The position numbers and the translations under genes are program-made. Shown here in pieces: positions 16,110-25,314 of a stretch of 64,000 nt of DNA. Origin of the DNA: Pseudoflavonifractor gallinarum (GTDB taxonomy: Bacteria > Bacillota > Clostridia > Oscillospirales > Oscillospiraceae); assembly GCF_014982855.1 (NCBI RefSeq), contig NZ_JADCKF010000006.1, positions 1-64,000 on the forward strand. The letters are read 5' to 3'. Below the pieces are notes generated by a model that did not search any database, was not told where the DNA came from, and was given only the letters and a program-made list of their open reading frames with translations. Each line of letters starts with the position of its first letter. Positions within the stretch are counted from its first letter, which is position 1.

Positions 16110-17168
16110 TTATTGGATGAGTTTGTACACGTCGTTGACGGCTACCACCGCCATCAGGGCCAGCAGGCAGAAAAAGCCCGCCACGTTGACCGCGTTTTCA
16201 TACTTCGGGTCCAGCTTCTTATGGGTAAAGAGGGTCACCACCGTGTTGATCAGCAGGAAGAAGATCCGTCCGCCGTCCAGCGCCGGGATGGGCAGGAGGT
16301 TCATCACCGCCAGGTTGATGGCGATGAAGGCCACCAGGCTCATCACATTCTGCACGGCCTGCATAGGCGTGGCCGACTGGCTCCCCACCTCACCGATGGT
16401 ATTGACAATGCCGATGGGGCCGGAGAGATCCTGGAAGCCCACCGCGCCCCGGATCAGATCGCCCAGGCTGAACCAGACCATACGCACATAGTCCAGGGAC
16501 TGCTTGACCGACATCTCCACCTTCACCAGGAGCGTGGCCGGACGCTCCACCGCGCCCAGGTTGATCCCCCGCAGGCGGGTCATACCCTGCTCCGTCTGCC
16601 GCTCCTGATAGGGGATGTGGAGATCGTCCAGCACCACCCGGGCGCCGTCCCGCTCCACCACCACGTCCACCGTGTCCCCGGCCCGGTCCAGCAGGAGTTT
16701 GGCGTCCCCGAAGATCCAGACCGGATGGCCGTCGATCTCCAAAAACCGGTCCCCGATCTGGAGGCCGCTGTCCTCCAGCCCGTACCCCTCCGAGAAGCTG
16801 GACACCACCGGCAGCAGATAGGCCCGGGCCGGGATGGACAGCAACAGGAGGATGACCACGCCGGTCAGGAAATTCATGAAGGACCCCGCCACCAGGATGA
16901 TGACCTTGCGCCAGGCCGCCTTGTTCTCAAAGGAGCGGGGATCGGAGGAGTCCCCCTCCTCCCCTTCCATGGCACAGAATCCGCCGATGGGCAGCAGGCG
17001 GAGGGAATACTGGGTCTCTCCCTTCTTGCGGGAGAACAGCTCCGGCCCCATGCCGATGGAGAACTCGTTCACCTTTACCCCAAGGAGCTTGGCGGTAAAG
17101 AAGTGGCCGAATTCGTGGACGGCAATGAGCAGGCCAAACATCAGGATCGCGATCAAAATATACAGCAT
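16110..17168 (-). CDS. rseP: Site-2 zinc metalloprotease, RseP/RasP family
   Basis: A 352-residue intramembrane protease that cleaves anti-sigma factors and leftover signal peptides. The first membrane helix carries HEFGH near residue 19; a PDZ domain lies around 120-200; the second metal ligand motif is ALDGGRIFF near 290, followed by a last membrane helix. ATG 17168 has GGAGG four bases upstream; a TTG at 17183 is a less likely start. A terminator-like hairpin lies between it and dxr. Confidence 0.93.
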   Translation of the reverse strand: MLYILIAILMFGLLIAVHEFGHFFTAKLLGVKVNEFSIGMGPELFSRKKGETQYSLRLLPIGGFCAMEGEEGDSSDPRSFENKAAWRKVIILVAGSFMNFLTGVVILLLLSIPARAYLLPVVSSFSEGYGLEDSGLQIGDRFLEIDGHPVWIFGDAKLLLDRAGDTVDVVVERDGARVVLDDLHIPYQERQTEQGMTRLRGINLGAVERPATLLVKVEMSVKQSLDYVRMVWFSLGDLIRGAVGFQDLSGPIGIVNTIGEVGSQSATPMQAVQNVMSLVAFIAINLAVMNLLPIPALDGGRIFFLLINTVVTLFTHKKLDPKYENAVNVAGFFCLLALMAVVAVNDVYKLIQ

Positions 17169-17194
17169 GGGACCTCCAATCAAATGAAAAAGCA

Positions 17195-17220
17195 GGGGCG
17201 GCGCGTGACCGCGCCGCCCC
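17195..17220 (-). terminator. Terminator or attenuator between dxr and rseP
   Basis: A strong hairpin GGGGCGGCGCG/CGCGCCGCCCC with a four-base loop is followed on the minus strand by TGCTTTTTC. It lies inside the operon, 11 bases after the dxr stop, so it probably lowers downstream expression of rseP-ispG-polC. Confidence 0.75.
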
Positions 17221-17231
17221 GATGGGAACTC

Positions 17232-18368
17232 TCAGCGGACGCAGGCGCGGGCGGCCTCATCCGCTGCGAAAACATCGTCCAATGTGTCTGCCGGTCCGGC
17301 GGGGACCCGCTCCAGCGCCCGTTCCACCAGGCGCGGGATATCCAGGAACCCGATCTCTCCGGCCAGGAACCGGGCCACGGCCGCCTCATTGGCGCCGTTG
17401 AGGATGGCGGTCGCCGTTCCGCCCCGGCGGGCGGCCTCCTTGGCCAGCGGCAGGGACCGGAAGGTCTCCTCGTCCGGCTCGGCAAAGGTGAGGACCCCGC
17501 ACTTGACCAAGTCCAGCGGCTCGGTCACCGCACTTCCCCGGTTGGGCCAGGTGAGGGCATATTCGATGGGCAGGCGCATATCGGGCACCCCCAGCTGGGC
17601 GAGCACCGCGTTATCAGTGTATTCCACCAGGGAGTGAACTATACTCTCCCGGTGGACCACCACCGCGATTTTTTCCGGCGGAAGGCGATAGAGCCGCATG
17701 GCCTCGATAAATTCCAGGCCCTTGTTCATCAGCGTGGCCGAATCCACCGTGATCTTGGCGCCCATGGACCAGTTGGGATGGCGCAGGGCATCCGCCAAGG
17801 TCACATGCTCCAGCTCCTCCCGGCTTTTTCCCCAGAAGGGACCGCCCGAGGCGGTGAGGATGAGGCGCTTGACCTCTCCCCGGTCCCGGCAGCCCTGGAG
17901 GCACTGGAAAATAGCCGAGTGCTCCGAATCCACCGGGACGATCTCGGCGCCCCAGCGGTCAGCCTCGTCCATTACCAGTTCTCCGGCGCAGACCAGGGTC
18001 TCCTTATTCGCAAGGCCGATCCGCTTGCCCGCCCGGATGGCGGCCAAAGTGGGGCGCAGGCCCACACTCCCCACCACAGCGGTGATCACGGTGTCCGCCT
18101 GGGGCAGCGTGGCCGCCTCCAGAAGACCCTCCATGCCGGAGGCCACCCGAATGCCCGTGTCGGCCAGCCGGACCCGCAGGTCGTCGGCTGCCGCCGGGTC
18201 CATCAGAACAGCCAGCTGGGGCTGGAATTCCCGGCACTGGGCCTCCAGGCGCACCACGTCCCGGTTGGCCGTCAGGGCGGCCACACCGATCTGACAGGCC
18301 CGGGCCACGTCCAATGTCTGCCGGCCGATGGAGCCGGTAGAGCCCAGGATCGAGATCATCTTCTGCAT
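17232..18368 (-). CDS. dxr: 1-deoxy-D-xylulose 5-phosphate reductoisomerase
   Basis: A 378-residue NADPH enzyme of the MEP pathway. The nucleotide-binding ILGSTGSIGRQTLD is at the N-terminus; the metal/substrate motifs VDSEHSAIFQCL and TASGGPFWG follow, then ATLMNKGLEFIEA. ATG 18368 is preferred because GGAGGGAGGAG lies eight bases upstream. The gene overlaps nothing and is preceded by cdsA by 17 bases. Confidence 0.97.
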   Translation of the reverse strand: MQKMISILGSTGSIGRQTLDVARACQIGVAALTANRDVVRLEAQCREFQPQLAVLMDPAAADDLRVRLADTGIRVASGMEGLLEAATLPQADTVITAVVGSVGLRPTLAAIRAGKRIGLANKETLVCAGELVMDEADRWGAEIVPVDSEHSAIFQCLQGCRDRGEVKRLILTASGGPFWGKSREELEHVTLADALRHPNWSMGAKITVDSATLMNKGLEFIEAMRLYRLPPEKIAVVVHRESIVHSLVEYTDNAVLAQLGVPDMRLPIEYALTWPNRGSAVTEPLDLVKCGVLTFAEPDEETFRSLPLAKEAARRGGTATAILNGANEAAVARFLAGEIGFLDIPRLVERALERVPAGPADTLDDVFAADEAARACVR

Positions 18369-18385
18369 GCGCTCTCCTCCCTCCG

Positions 18386-19210
18386 TCAGACCCGGATGGC
18401 GGGCAGACACCGGACCAGCGCCTCCATCAGGGGGGCACAGAAAATCACGCTGTCAAACCGGTCCAGCACACCGCCGTGTCCGGGGAAGATCTTGCCATAG
18501 TCTTTGATGCCATACTCCCGCTTGATGTAGGAGAAGGACAGGTCCCCGATCTGGGAGACCGCACTGCCCACCGCACCGTACAGGGCCAGGAGCGGATAGC
18601 TCACCTGGAACTGGAAGCCAAACTGGAGCACCGCTCCATAGAGCAGCAGCGTCAGAATGCTTCCCACAAAGCCGCCCACGGCCCCCTCCACCGTTTTCTT
18701 GGGGGAGAGCTCAGGGGCCAGCTTATGCTTTCCAAAGAGCATCCCGGCGAACAGGGCAAAGGCGTCGCTGAGGAAGGCCGCCAGGAAGGGCAGCAGGATC
18801 AGCACCTGCCAGTGCTCCATCCCACGGATGCGCACAAAGGAGGAGAGAAAAAAGGGAATAAAGACCGTAAAGAAGAAGGCCCCTCCCATTTTCTCCGTGG
18901 TGATCGTCTTGTGGCTGCGGATGGCCCGCAGGAACAGGAGCAGCACATACACAAAGAGGCCCGTCATGGCCCAGGCCTCATCGCCCCCCAGATAGACCCA
19001 GAAAGGGATGAGACCCGCCAGCACGATGGAGCCCCAGGTAAGGGCGGCATCCTTCAAAAAACCCGTGGACCAGAGCACCTCATGGACGGCGATCATGGAC
19101 AAAATGGCCACCGCCGCCGGCAATACCACGGGAAACTGAGGCGCCAGGCCAAAGAGCACCAGAAAAATGACCGGGATAAAGACCACGGCCACCAGAATAC
19201 GCTTCCCCAT
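18386..19210 (-). CDS. cdsA: Phosphatidate cytidylyltransferase
   Basis: A 274-residue multi-pass membrane enzyme that makes CDP-diacylglycerol from phosphatidic acid and CTP. The family signature is near the C-terminus: KREYGIKDYGKIFPGHGG followed by LDRFDS. About seven hydrophobic helices are seen before it. ATG 19210 overlaps the uppS stop by one base (TGATG). Confidence 0.95.
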   Translation of the reverse strand: MGKRILVAVVFIPVIFLVLFGLAPQFPVVLPAAVAILSMIAVHEVLWSTGFLKDAALTWGSIVLAGLIPFWVYLGGDEAWAMTGLFVYVLLLFLRAIRSHKTITTEKMGGAFFFTVFIPFFLSSFVRIRGMEHWQVLILLPFLAAFLSDAFALFAGMLFGKHKLAPELSPKKTVEGAVGGFVGSILTLLLYGAVLQFGFQFQVSYPLLALYGAVGSAVSQIGDLSFSYIKREYGIKDYGKIFPGHGGVLDRFDSVIFCAPLMEALVRCLPAIRV

Positions 19211-19956
19211 CAGACACCTCCGAACCGGCGGGAGCGGGTCTGATAGGCGTGAAGCGCCCGGTGGAGCTCCTCTTTCGAAAAGTCCGGCCACAGCACGTCG
19301 GTGAAATAGAACTCCGCATAGGCCGACTGCCAGGGCAGGAAATTGGACAGGCGCAGCTCCCCGCTGGGGCGGATGACCAGATCCGGGTCCGGGATACCGC
19401 CGGTGTAGAGATAGGAGGCAAACTGTGCCTCGTCCAGCGCCTGGGGGTCCTGCCGCCCGGCGGCGCAGTCCGCCGCAAAGGCCCGGGCCGCCCGGACGAT
19501 CTCATCCCGGCCGCCGTAGTTGAGGCAGATATTGACCTGACAGCCATCGTAGTGGGTGGAGATCTCCTCTGTCCGGCGGCACAACGCCTGGAGCTCCTCG
19601 CTCAGCGGTGAGAGATCGCCCAGGAACTTCATCTTGACCCGGTCCTTCTCCATCTTGCCGATGGCCTCTTGCAGATACTTTCTGAGCAGTCCCATGATGG
19701 CCGAGACTTCCTCCTCCGGCCGCTTCCAGTTCTCGGTGGAAAAGGCATAGACCGTCAGATATTCCAGGCCGATCTCCTTGCAGTAGGTGGCGATGGTTCG
19801 GAAGGTCTCCGCCCCCGCCGCGTGACCTGCGGTGCGGGGCAGGCCCCTCCGCTTGGCCCAGCGGCCATTTCCATCCATGATGATCGCCACATGGCGGGGC
19901 AGCCGGGTAAAGTCCACCTGGACTCCCGGCGCTTGCTTCGGTTTAAAGATGGGCAT
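19210..19956 (-). CDS. uppS: Undecaprenyl diphosphate synthase
   Basis: A 248-residue cis-prenyltransferase that makes the C55 carrier for wall synthesis. HVAIIMDGNGRWAKRRG carries the catalytic Asp; RPSGELRLSNFLPWQ and the FYFTDVLWPDF block lie near the C-terminus. ATG 19956 (AGGAAG upstream) is preferred over TTG 19974. Confidence 0.96.
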   Translation of the reverse strand: MPIFKPKQAPGVQVDFTRLPRHVAIIMDGNGRWAKRRGLPRTAGHAAGAETFRTIATYCKEIGLEYLTVYAFSTENWKRPEEEVSAIMGLLRKYLQEAIGKMEKDRVKMKFLGDLSPLSEELQALCRRTEEISTHYDGCQVNICLNYGGRDEIVRAARAFAADCAAGRQDPQALDEAQFASYLYTGGIPDPDLVIRPSGELRLSNFLPWQSAYAEFYFTDVLWPDFSKEELHRALHAYQTRSRRFGGV

Positions 19957-20034
19957 AGTGTTACTTCCTACCAAATCAGAATTTGAGTGCGGGGCGCGCC
20001 GCGTCCCGCACTCAGACTGTCAAACAAGCGGGGC

Positions 20035-20589
20035 TTACACCGCCATGAGCTCGGCTTCCTTCTTGGCGGAGAGCTCGTCGATCTGCTTGCAGCGCTTCTC
20101 CGTCAGGTCCTGCATCTCCTTCTCGTACTCCTTCAGGTCGTCCTCGGTGATCTCAGCCTTCTTCTTCATGGCCTTGTAGGCGTCCACCGCGTCCCGGCGG
20201 ATGTTGCGGATGGCCACCTTGCCGGCCTCGGCATACTTCTTCACCTGCTTGGAGAGCTCCTTGCGGCGCTCCTCGGTCAGCTGGGGGAAGGCCAGGCGGA
20301 TAAGACGGCCGTCATTCTGGGGATTGATGCCCAGGTCGGAGGTCTGAATGGCCTTCTCAATGGCCTTCAGGATGGTGGCATCCCAGGGCTGGATGGTCAG
20401 GGTGCGGGGATCGGGAGAGGAAATGGCGGCCACCTGGTTGATGGGGGTGGGGCTGCCGTAGTAGTCTACCGTCACCTTATCCAGCACGGCGGCGTTGGCG
20501 CGGCCGGCACGGACGCTGGCGAAATCACTGATGACCACGTCAATGGTCTTCTGCATCTTCTCGTCATAGGGCTTGTGGACTGCGTTCAT
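20035..20589 (-). CDS. frr: Ribosome recycling factor
   Basis: A 184-residue protein that splits post-termination ribosomes together with EF-G. It contains the typical RAGRANAAVLDKVTVDYYG segment and RRDAVDAYK, and ends in a long charged helix. It starts two bases after pyrH stop, so the two are coupled. Confidence 0.97.
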   Translation of the reverse strand: MNAVHKPYDEKMQKTIDVVISDFASVRAGRANAAVLDKVTVDYYGSPTPINQVAAISSPDPRTLTIQPWDATILKAIEKAIQTSDLGINPQNDGRLIRLAFPQLTEERRKELSKQVKKYAEAGKVAIRNIRRDAVDAYKAMKKKAEITEDDLKEYEKEMQDLTEKRCKQIDELSAKKEAELMAV

Positions 20590-20590
20590 C

Positions 20591-21313
20591 TCACTTTTCC
20601 TCCTTCACAATGGTGCCGATCTTCTCGCCTTCCAGGACCCGGATGATGTTCTGGGGGTCCTTCAGGGCAAAGAGGATGACGGGAATCTTATTGTCCATGG
20701 ACAGGCTGGTGGCAGTGGAATCCATCACCTGGAGGTGCTGCGCCAGCACGTCGTCATAGGTAATGGAGTCGTACTTCACCGCGGTGGGGTCCTTGTTGGG
20801 ATCAGCGCTGTACACGCCGTCGATATTCTTGGCCAGCAGGATCACATCCGCATCGATCTCCGCGGCGCGGAGCACTGCGGCGGTATCCGTGGAGAAGAAG
20901 GGATTGCCGGTACCGCAGCCGAAGATGACCACTCTTCCCTTCTCCAGATGGCGGATAGCCTTGGAGCGGATATAGGGCTCGGCAAAGGCCCGCATCTCAA
21001 TGGCGGTCTGCACGCGGACCTCCACCCCCATCTGCTCCAGCACATCGGCCAGTGCCAGACAGTTCAGGGTGGTGGCCAGCATCCCCATGTGGTCCGCACG
21101 GGTACGCTCCATCCGGCCGCCGCCGTCCTTGACGCCCCGCCAGAAATTGCCGCCGCCCACCACGATGCCCACCTGGACACCCATGGAAATGGCCTGTTTG
21201 ACCGCCTGGCATACGCTGCCGATCACACCGAAATCCAGTCCGCGGCCGGCGTCACCTGCCAGAGCCTCTCCGCTGATCTTCAGAAGAACGCGTTTGTATT
21301 GCGGCTCACTCAT
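20591..21313 (-). CDS. pyrH: UMP kinase
   Basis: A 240-residue hexameric bacterial UMP kinase of the amino-acid-kinase fold. Motifs: [10 protein letters not shown] (phosphate loop), [12 protein letters not shown], and [18 protein letters not shown]. It follows tsf after about 260 bases that contain the tsf terminator, then continues into frr. Confidence 0.97.
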   Translation of the reverse strand: MSEPQYKRVLLKISGEALAGDAGRGLDFGVIGSVCQAVKQAISMGVQVGIVVGGGNFWRGVKDGGGRMERTRADHMGMLATTLNCLALADVLEQMGVEVRVQTAIEMRAFAEPYIRSKAIRHLEKGRVVIFGCGTGNPFFSTDTAAVLRAAEIDADVILLAKNIDGVYSADPNKDPTAVKYDSITYDDVLAQHLQVMDSTATSLSMDNKIPVILFALKDPQNIIRVLEGEKIGTIVKEEK

Positions 21314-21483
21314 ACTGTCAACCCCTTTTATATCTATGGTAAGGCGGCACCGGGCGGATGCCGATAAACCGCCAGTTTCAGTCTTTTGTTATTTTAACTT
21401 ATTTTCCCCTGTTTGCATAGGCCTTGAAGCAAAGTTTTTACAATTTGTTCGCAACCGGCATACGGTTCTGCCGGCGCAAAAAA

Positions 21484-21512
21484 GGGACCAAGTACAAAAC
21501 GTACCTGGTCCC
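21484..21512 (-). terminator. Terminator after tsf
   Basis: Minus strand: GGGACCAGGTAC/GTACTTGGTCCC stem (one G-T pair) with a TTTTTT run after it. It separates rpsB-tsf from pyrH and the genes below it. Confidence 0.85.
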
Positions 21513-21572
21513 TCTCGCTCCCCGGTCGCAAAGAGCGGGGACACCTGCTTCAAATCTGGCCGGCAGGGGAAA

Positions 21573-22490
21573 TTACTTGCCCAGCTGCTTGGCGATCTCC
21601 TCGGCGAAGTTCTCCTGCTTCTTCTCGATGCCCTCGCCCTTCTCGAAGCGGACGGCGTTCTTGAAGGTGATGGTGCCGCCCAGAGCCTTGGCGCTGGAAG
21701 CGATATACTGCTCCACGGTCATGGAGCCGTCCTTCACGAACTCCTGCTGCAGCAGGCAGTTCTCGGCATAGAACTTGTTCAGCTTGCCCATGACGATCTT
21801 CTCACGGACCTGCTCGGGCTTGGAGGCCATCTTGGGATCATTGGACATCTGGACCATCATGATCTTCTTTTCCTCGTCCAGGACGTCCTGGGTCACCTGG
21901 CTCTTGTCCCAGAAGCGGGGGTTCAGAGCGGCGATCTGCATGGCCACGTCCTTACCCACGGTCTCCACCTGCTCAGCGGAGAGGCTGGTCTCCAGGTTCA
22001 CCAGCACGCCGATCTTGCCGCCCGCGTGGATGTAGGGCACGGACACGCCGTCGGTGAAGAAGGAGAAGCGGCGGACCTTGATGTTCTCGCCGATGACCAG
22101 GACCATCTCCTGCTGCTGCTGGGTGACGGTCAGGTCGGTGCCAACATACTTGCACTCCATCAGAGCGTCCATGTCGGCGGGCTTGTTGGCGGCCACAGTG
22201 GCGGCCACACCCTTGACGAAGTCCACGAACTTCTCGTTCTTGGCCACGAAGTCGGTCTCGGCGTTGACCTCGACCACAACGCCCATGCCGTCGATGACGG
22301 CGGCGTAAGCCATACCCTCGGCGGCGATGCGGCCAGCCTTCTTCTGGGAAGCGGCCAGGCCCTTCTCGCGCAGGATCTCAATGGCCTTGTCCATATTGCC
22401 CTCGGCCTCGGTCAGAGCCTTCTTGCAGTCCATCATGCCCACGCCGGTCATTTCGCGCAGCTTCTGTACGTCCTTAGCAGTGATTGCCAT
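21573..22490 (-). CDS. tsf: Elongation factor Ts
   Basis: A 305-residue guanine-nucleotide exchange factor for EF-Tu. The N-terminal UBA-like domain has VQKLREMTGVGMMDCKKAL, and the core has VEVNAETDFVAKNEKFVDFV. ATG 22490 lies nine bases after GGAGG; an earlier GTG at 22496 is too close to it. It is transcribed with rpsB but behind a hairpin. Confidence 0.97.
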   Translation of the reverse strand: MAITAKDVQKLREMTGVGMMDCKKALTEAEGNMDKAIEILREKGLAASQKKAGRIAAEGMAYAAVIDGMGVVVEVNAETDFVAKNEKFVDFVKGVAATVAANKPADMDALMECKYVGTDLTVTQQQQEMVLVIGENIKVRRFSFFTDGVSVPYIHAGGKIGVLVNLETSLSAEQVETVGKDVAMQIAALNPRFWDKSQVTQDVLDEEKKIMMVQMSNDPKMASKPEQVREKIVMGKLNKFYAENCLLQQEFVKDGSMTVEQYIASSAKALGGTITFKNAVRFEKGEGIEKKQENFAEEIAKQLGK

Positions 22491-22519
22491 GATCACATAC
22501 CTCCATTTTTTGTATAAAA

Positions 22520-22549
22520 GGAGCGCCCGCCCGCGCGGGCGGGCGCTCC
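22520..22549 (-). terminator. Terminator/attenuator between rpsB and tsf
   Basis: A long GC-rich hairpin (GGGAGCGCCCGCCCGCG with its complement) followed on the minus strand by CTTTTATAC. It stands between two genes normally co-transcribed, so partial read-through is expected. Confidence 0.75.
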
Positions 22550-22573
22550 CAATGTGTTTGTATCTCTGTAAAA

Positions 22574-23296
22574 TTACTCAGCAGCCTCGGCGGTCTCCTC
22601 AGCGGGAGCGTCCTGGCCCTGCTTGCCCTCCTGGATGGCGTTGGCCATCACACCGGAGATCAGCTTGATGGCGCGGATGGCGTCATCGTTGCCGGGGATC
22701 ACGTAGTCGATCTCGTCGGGATCGCAGTTGGTGTCGACGATGGCCACGATGGGGATGTGCAGCTTGCGGGCCTCGTTGATGGCGTTGCGCTCCTTGCGGG
22801 GATCCACGACGAACAGAGCGCCGGGGAGCTTCTTCATCTCAACGACGCCGCCCAGGTACTTCTCCAGCTTGGCGATCTCGCCCAGGTGCTTCATGACTTC
22901 CTTCTTGGGCAGCATGTCGAAGGTGCCGTCCTCCTGCATCTTCTTCAGCTGGTTCAGGCGCTCCACGCGGCCGCGCATGGTCTTGAAGTTGGTGAGCATG
23001 CCGCCCAGCCAGCGGGCGTTCACATAGTAACCGCCGCAACGGGTGGCCTCTTCCTTGATGGCCTCCTGGGCCTGCTTCTTGGTGCCGACGAAGAGCAGGG
23101 TCTGGCCGGACTCGCCCAGAGAACGGACGAAGTTGTAGGCCTCCTCCAGCTTCTTCACGGTCTTCTGCAGGTCGATGATGTAGATACCGTTGCGCTCAGT
23201 GTAGATGTAGGTGGCCATCTTGGGGTTCCACCGACGGGTCTGGTGACCGAAGTGGACACCGGCCTCCAGAAGCTGCTTCATAGAAACGACTGCCAT
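22574..23296 (-). CDS. rpsB: 30S ribosomal protein S2
   Basis: A 240-residue S2. It begins [20 protein letters not shown] and contains [20 protein letters not shown] and [23 protein letters not shown] 23296 is preceded by AAGGAGGAAATAATC. First gene of the translation/envelope block. Confidence 0.98.
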   Translation of the reverse strand: MAVVSMKQLLEAGVHFGHQTRRWNPKMATYIYTERNGIYIIDLQKTVKKLEEAYNFVRSLGESGQTLLFVGTKKQAQEAIKEEATRCGGYYVNARWLGGMLTNFKTMRGRVERLNQLKKMQEDGTFDMLPKKEVMKHLGEIAKLEKYLGGVVEMKKLPGALFVVDPRKERNAINEARKLHIPIVAIVDTNCDPDEIDYVIPGNDDAIRAIKLISGVMANAIQEGKQGQDAPAEETAEAAE

Positions 23297-23402
23297 GATT
23301 ATTTCCTCCTTTTTGTTGTTACCGCCATCCGCCTCATCTTCCCTGCCCACCCTTGCGGGCACCGGACACAGAATCAGCAGATGTGTGTAATCATGCTCTG
23401 GT

Positions 23403-23431
23403 ATTATATAATAGCTTTTCCCAAGATGCAA
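23403..23431 (-). promoter_or_regulatory. Promoter of rpsB
   Basis: Minus strand: TTGCAT (23431-23426), 17-base spacer, TATAAT (23408-23403). The roughly 95-base leader contains a small TGCCC/GGGCA hairpin. Some Firmicutes carry an autoregulatory S2 leader RNA; that possibility cannot be settled by eye. Confidence 0.85.
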
Positions 23432-23467
23432 GTATTATTTTCCGAAAATCTGTTTTTATCCTTAACC

Positions 23468-23496
23468 TTGCCTTTTGTCCCCCTCTTTTTTATAAT
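23468..23496 (+). promoter_or_regulatory. Promoter of the sirtuin gene
   Basis: TTGCCT (23468-23473), 17-base spacer, TATAAT (23491-23496). It is divergent from the rpsB promoter. Confidence 0.8.
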
Positions 23497-23556
23497 GTGG
23501 GTGTGCCGCCCTTTGGGAGAAAGGCACAAGTTTCAAATGAAACGGAGGAGAACTCC

Positions 23557-24468
23557 ATGACATACGCCGAGCGGATGGCAGCCTATGCCGCCCGGGCGGC
23601 CGAGCTGGCGGCCCAGGACCCCACGCCCGCCCTGGAGCGGGCGGTCTCCCTGCTGGAAGGGGCCGGACACATCATCATCGGCGGTGCGGCCGGTCTCTCG
23701 GCCGCCGGCGGACTGGACTACCAGTCCGAGGAGGTCCTGCGCCGGGACTTTCCCGCTCTGCACGCCCTGGGCTACCACACCCTCTGGGAGGCCCTGTGGG
23801 ACCCGTCGCGCACCTATCTGCAAAAGCAGGGCATGATCGCCGCCGAGGCTCTCTGGGCGCGATACGATTTTCCGGTCATCCAGGCCTATCGGGACCTGCT
23901 GGCTCTGGTGGAGGGGCGCAATTATTTCGTCCTGAGCAGCAACATCGACGACCAGTTCCAGAAGGCCGGATTTGATCCGGACCGGATCTTCTGTCCTCAG
24001 AACAGCATCGCGGATTTTCAGTGTTCTGTCCCCTGCTGTGACGCCCTGTGGGACGGCGAGGCCATCTACCGCACCATCGTGGCCCATATGGACCCGGTCA
24101 CCTATGCCTGTCGGGAGGAGGATCTCCCCCGCTGTCCCCACTGCGGCGCGCCCGCCGTGCGGAACATGCGCGGAAGGGACGTCTTTGTCTCCTGGAAGGT
24201 CATGGCCAACCGTGCCCCCTTTGAGCGCTTCTGGGCGGAGGCCGCCCAGGACGATACCGTCTTTCTGGAGTTGGGGGTGGGCTTCAACTCCCCCGGGCTC
24301 ATCCGTCACCCCTTTCAGCGCATGACCGCCCTGTGGCCCCGCGCCTCCCTCATTCGGATGAACCGGGACTATCCCTCGGTGCCCGAGAAGATCCGCTCCC
24401 GCTCGGTGGAGCTGGGCGGCGACATGGCCCTGCACCTGCACCGCATGCGCCTCCTCGCCTCCCGCTAA
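23557..24468 (+). CDS. Sir2-family protein, class M-like (possible ADP-ribosyltransferase)
   Basis: A 303-residue NAD-dependent sirtuin-fold protein from ATG 23557 (GGAGGAG upstream). The NAD-binding segment IIIGGAAGLSAAGGL is at 39-53, SSNIDDQFQKAGF at 127-139, and a Zn site is formed by Cys156/160 or 161 and Cys193/196 (CPHCGAP). The catalytic-His region of classical deacetylases reads FCPQNS here, with no His. This, with the DQFQKAGF motif, resembles class M sirtuins that ADP-ribosylate lipoyl-carrier proteins. No macrodomain or GcvH-like gene is next to it. The sirtuin fold is secure; the subclass is inferred. Confidence 0.8.
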   Translation: MTYAERMAAYAARAAELAAQDPTPALERAVSLLEGAGHIIIGGAAGLSAAGGLDYQSEEVLRRDFPALHALGYHTLWEALWDPSRTYLQKQGMIAAEALWARYDFPVIQAYRDLLALVEGRNYFVLSSNIDDQFQKAGFDPDRIFCPQNSIADFQCSVPCCDALWDGEAIYRTIVAHMDPVTYACREEDLPRCPHCGAPAVRNMRGRDVFVSWKVMANRAPFERFWAEAAQDDTVFLELGVGFNSPGLIRHPFQRMTALWPRASLIRMNRDYPSVPEKIRSRSVELGGDMALHLHRMRLLASR

Positions 24469-25079
24469 TCTGTCCTCCCTTTCGACCGCTCCGGCTCTCT
24501 CCCGGGGCGGTCTTTTGGCGTAATCGGCCATCCCCTTTTGTCCAGCCGGACACTGGCATACCTGGCTCCACCCCACTCCCACACCCACATCAGGCAGAAC
24601 AGCGGTGTTAAGTGAAATCGGCCTCCCGCCGTGAAGGGTACGGCGATTTCCACGCCTTCTCCCACCGGGCGGATGAGCGCCCCTGCCACCCCCTCCGCCG
24701 CCCGGCGGAGAAGGGGGTCTCCCAGACGGGCAGGCAAATCAGAGAGGCGTGTCCACCCGGTCGGGACGGGCTCTCCCCCGCCCGGTTTGCCCCGGGAAAA
24801 GGCCAGTACCGCCTCCGCACCCGTCACCGGCCAGACCCCCAGCTCGTTCAGCGTCTCCCGGGACACCACGCGCCGGAGACACAGCTTTTTCCCCTCCGGG
24901 AGAAAAGTGCCTGCCAGGTAGCTTCCTCCCCCGGCGCCCTGTATCCTTCCTTTATAGATTCCCTGTCCATCCTCCGGCAGTTCCCCGTACAGGTGGATCT
25001 TGCCCCCCTCTTCCTGTACCCTTAAAAAACCCCGCCCACCGGCCAGTGCGAACTGCATCTCCACGCGCTTCCACCTCAT
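24465..25079 (-). CDS. Hypothetical protein
   Basis: A 204-residue protein not recognised. The N-terminal half (about 1-75) looks like a small beta-rich domain (GGKIHLYGELPEDGQGIY, then GSYLAGTFLPEGKKLCLRRV); the middle carries an Arg/Leu-rich helix, and the C-terminus has a Trp-rich patch (LFCLMWVWEWGG). There is no signal peptide or membrane segment. It converges on the sirtuin gene and overlaps its end by four bases. The start is uncertain: ATG 25079 has AGGAG only two bases away, and ATG 25058 is possible. Coding is supported by length and codon bias. Confidence 0.6.
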   Translation of the reverse strand: MRWKRVEMQFALAGGRGFLRVQEEGGKIHLYGELPEDGQGIYKGRIQGAGGGSYLAGTFLPEGKKLCLRRVVSRETLNELGVWPVTGAEAVLAFSRGKPGGGEPVPTGWTRLSDLPARLGDPLLRRAAEGVAGALIRPVGEGVEIAVPFTAGGRFHLTPLFCLMWVWEWGGARYASVRLDKRGWPITPKDRPGREPERSKGRTD

Positions 25080-25234
25080 TTCTCCTGCAATCTCATCCCT
25101 CCTATTATTCCTATGTGACGGCCGGTCAGACCATGCGCTGTCACACCCAGACCGCCTTTCCGCCCCTGTTGAGAAGGTTTTGGGAAAAAGGAAAAAATTT
25201 CTCTTTTTTCTGTCTAAAATATACGGTTACATAC

Positions 25235-25263
25235 TTGCACCTTTTCGTCGGATTCTGTATAAT
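25235..25263 (+). promoter_or_regulatory. Promoter upstream of the 213-aa protein gene
   Basis: TTGCAC (25235-25240), 17-base spacer, TATAAT (25258-25263), about 50 bases before the start. Confidence 0.8.
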
Positions 25264-25314
25264 AGCAACAGTTGTTGTAACTTTTTTGTCCCACCAAAAG
25301 GAGGACCTCAGACG

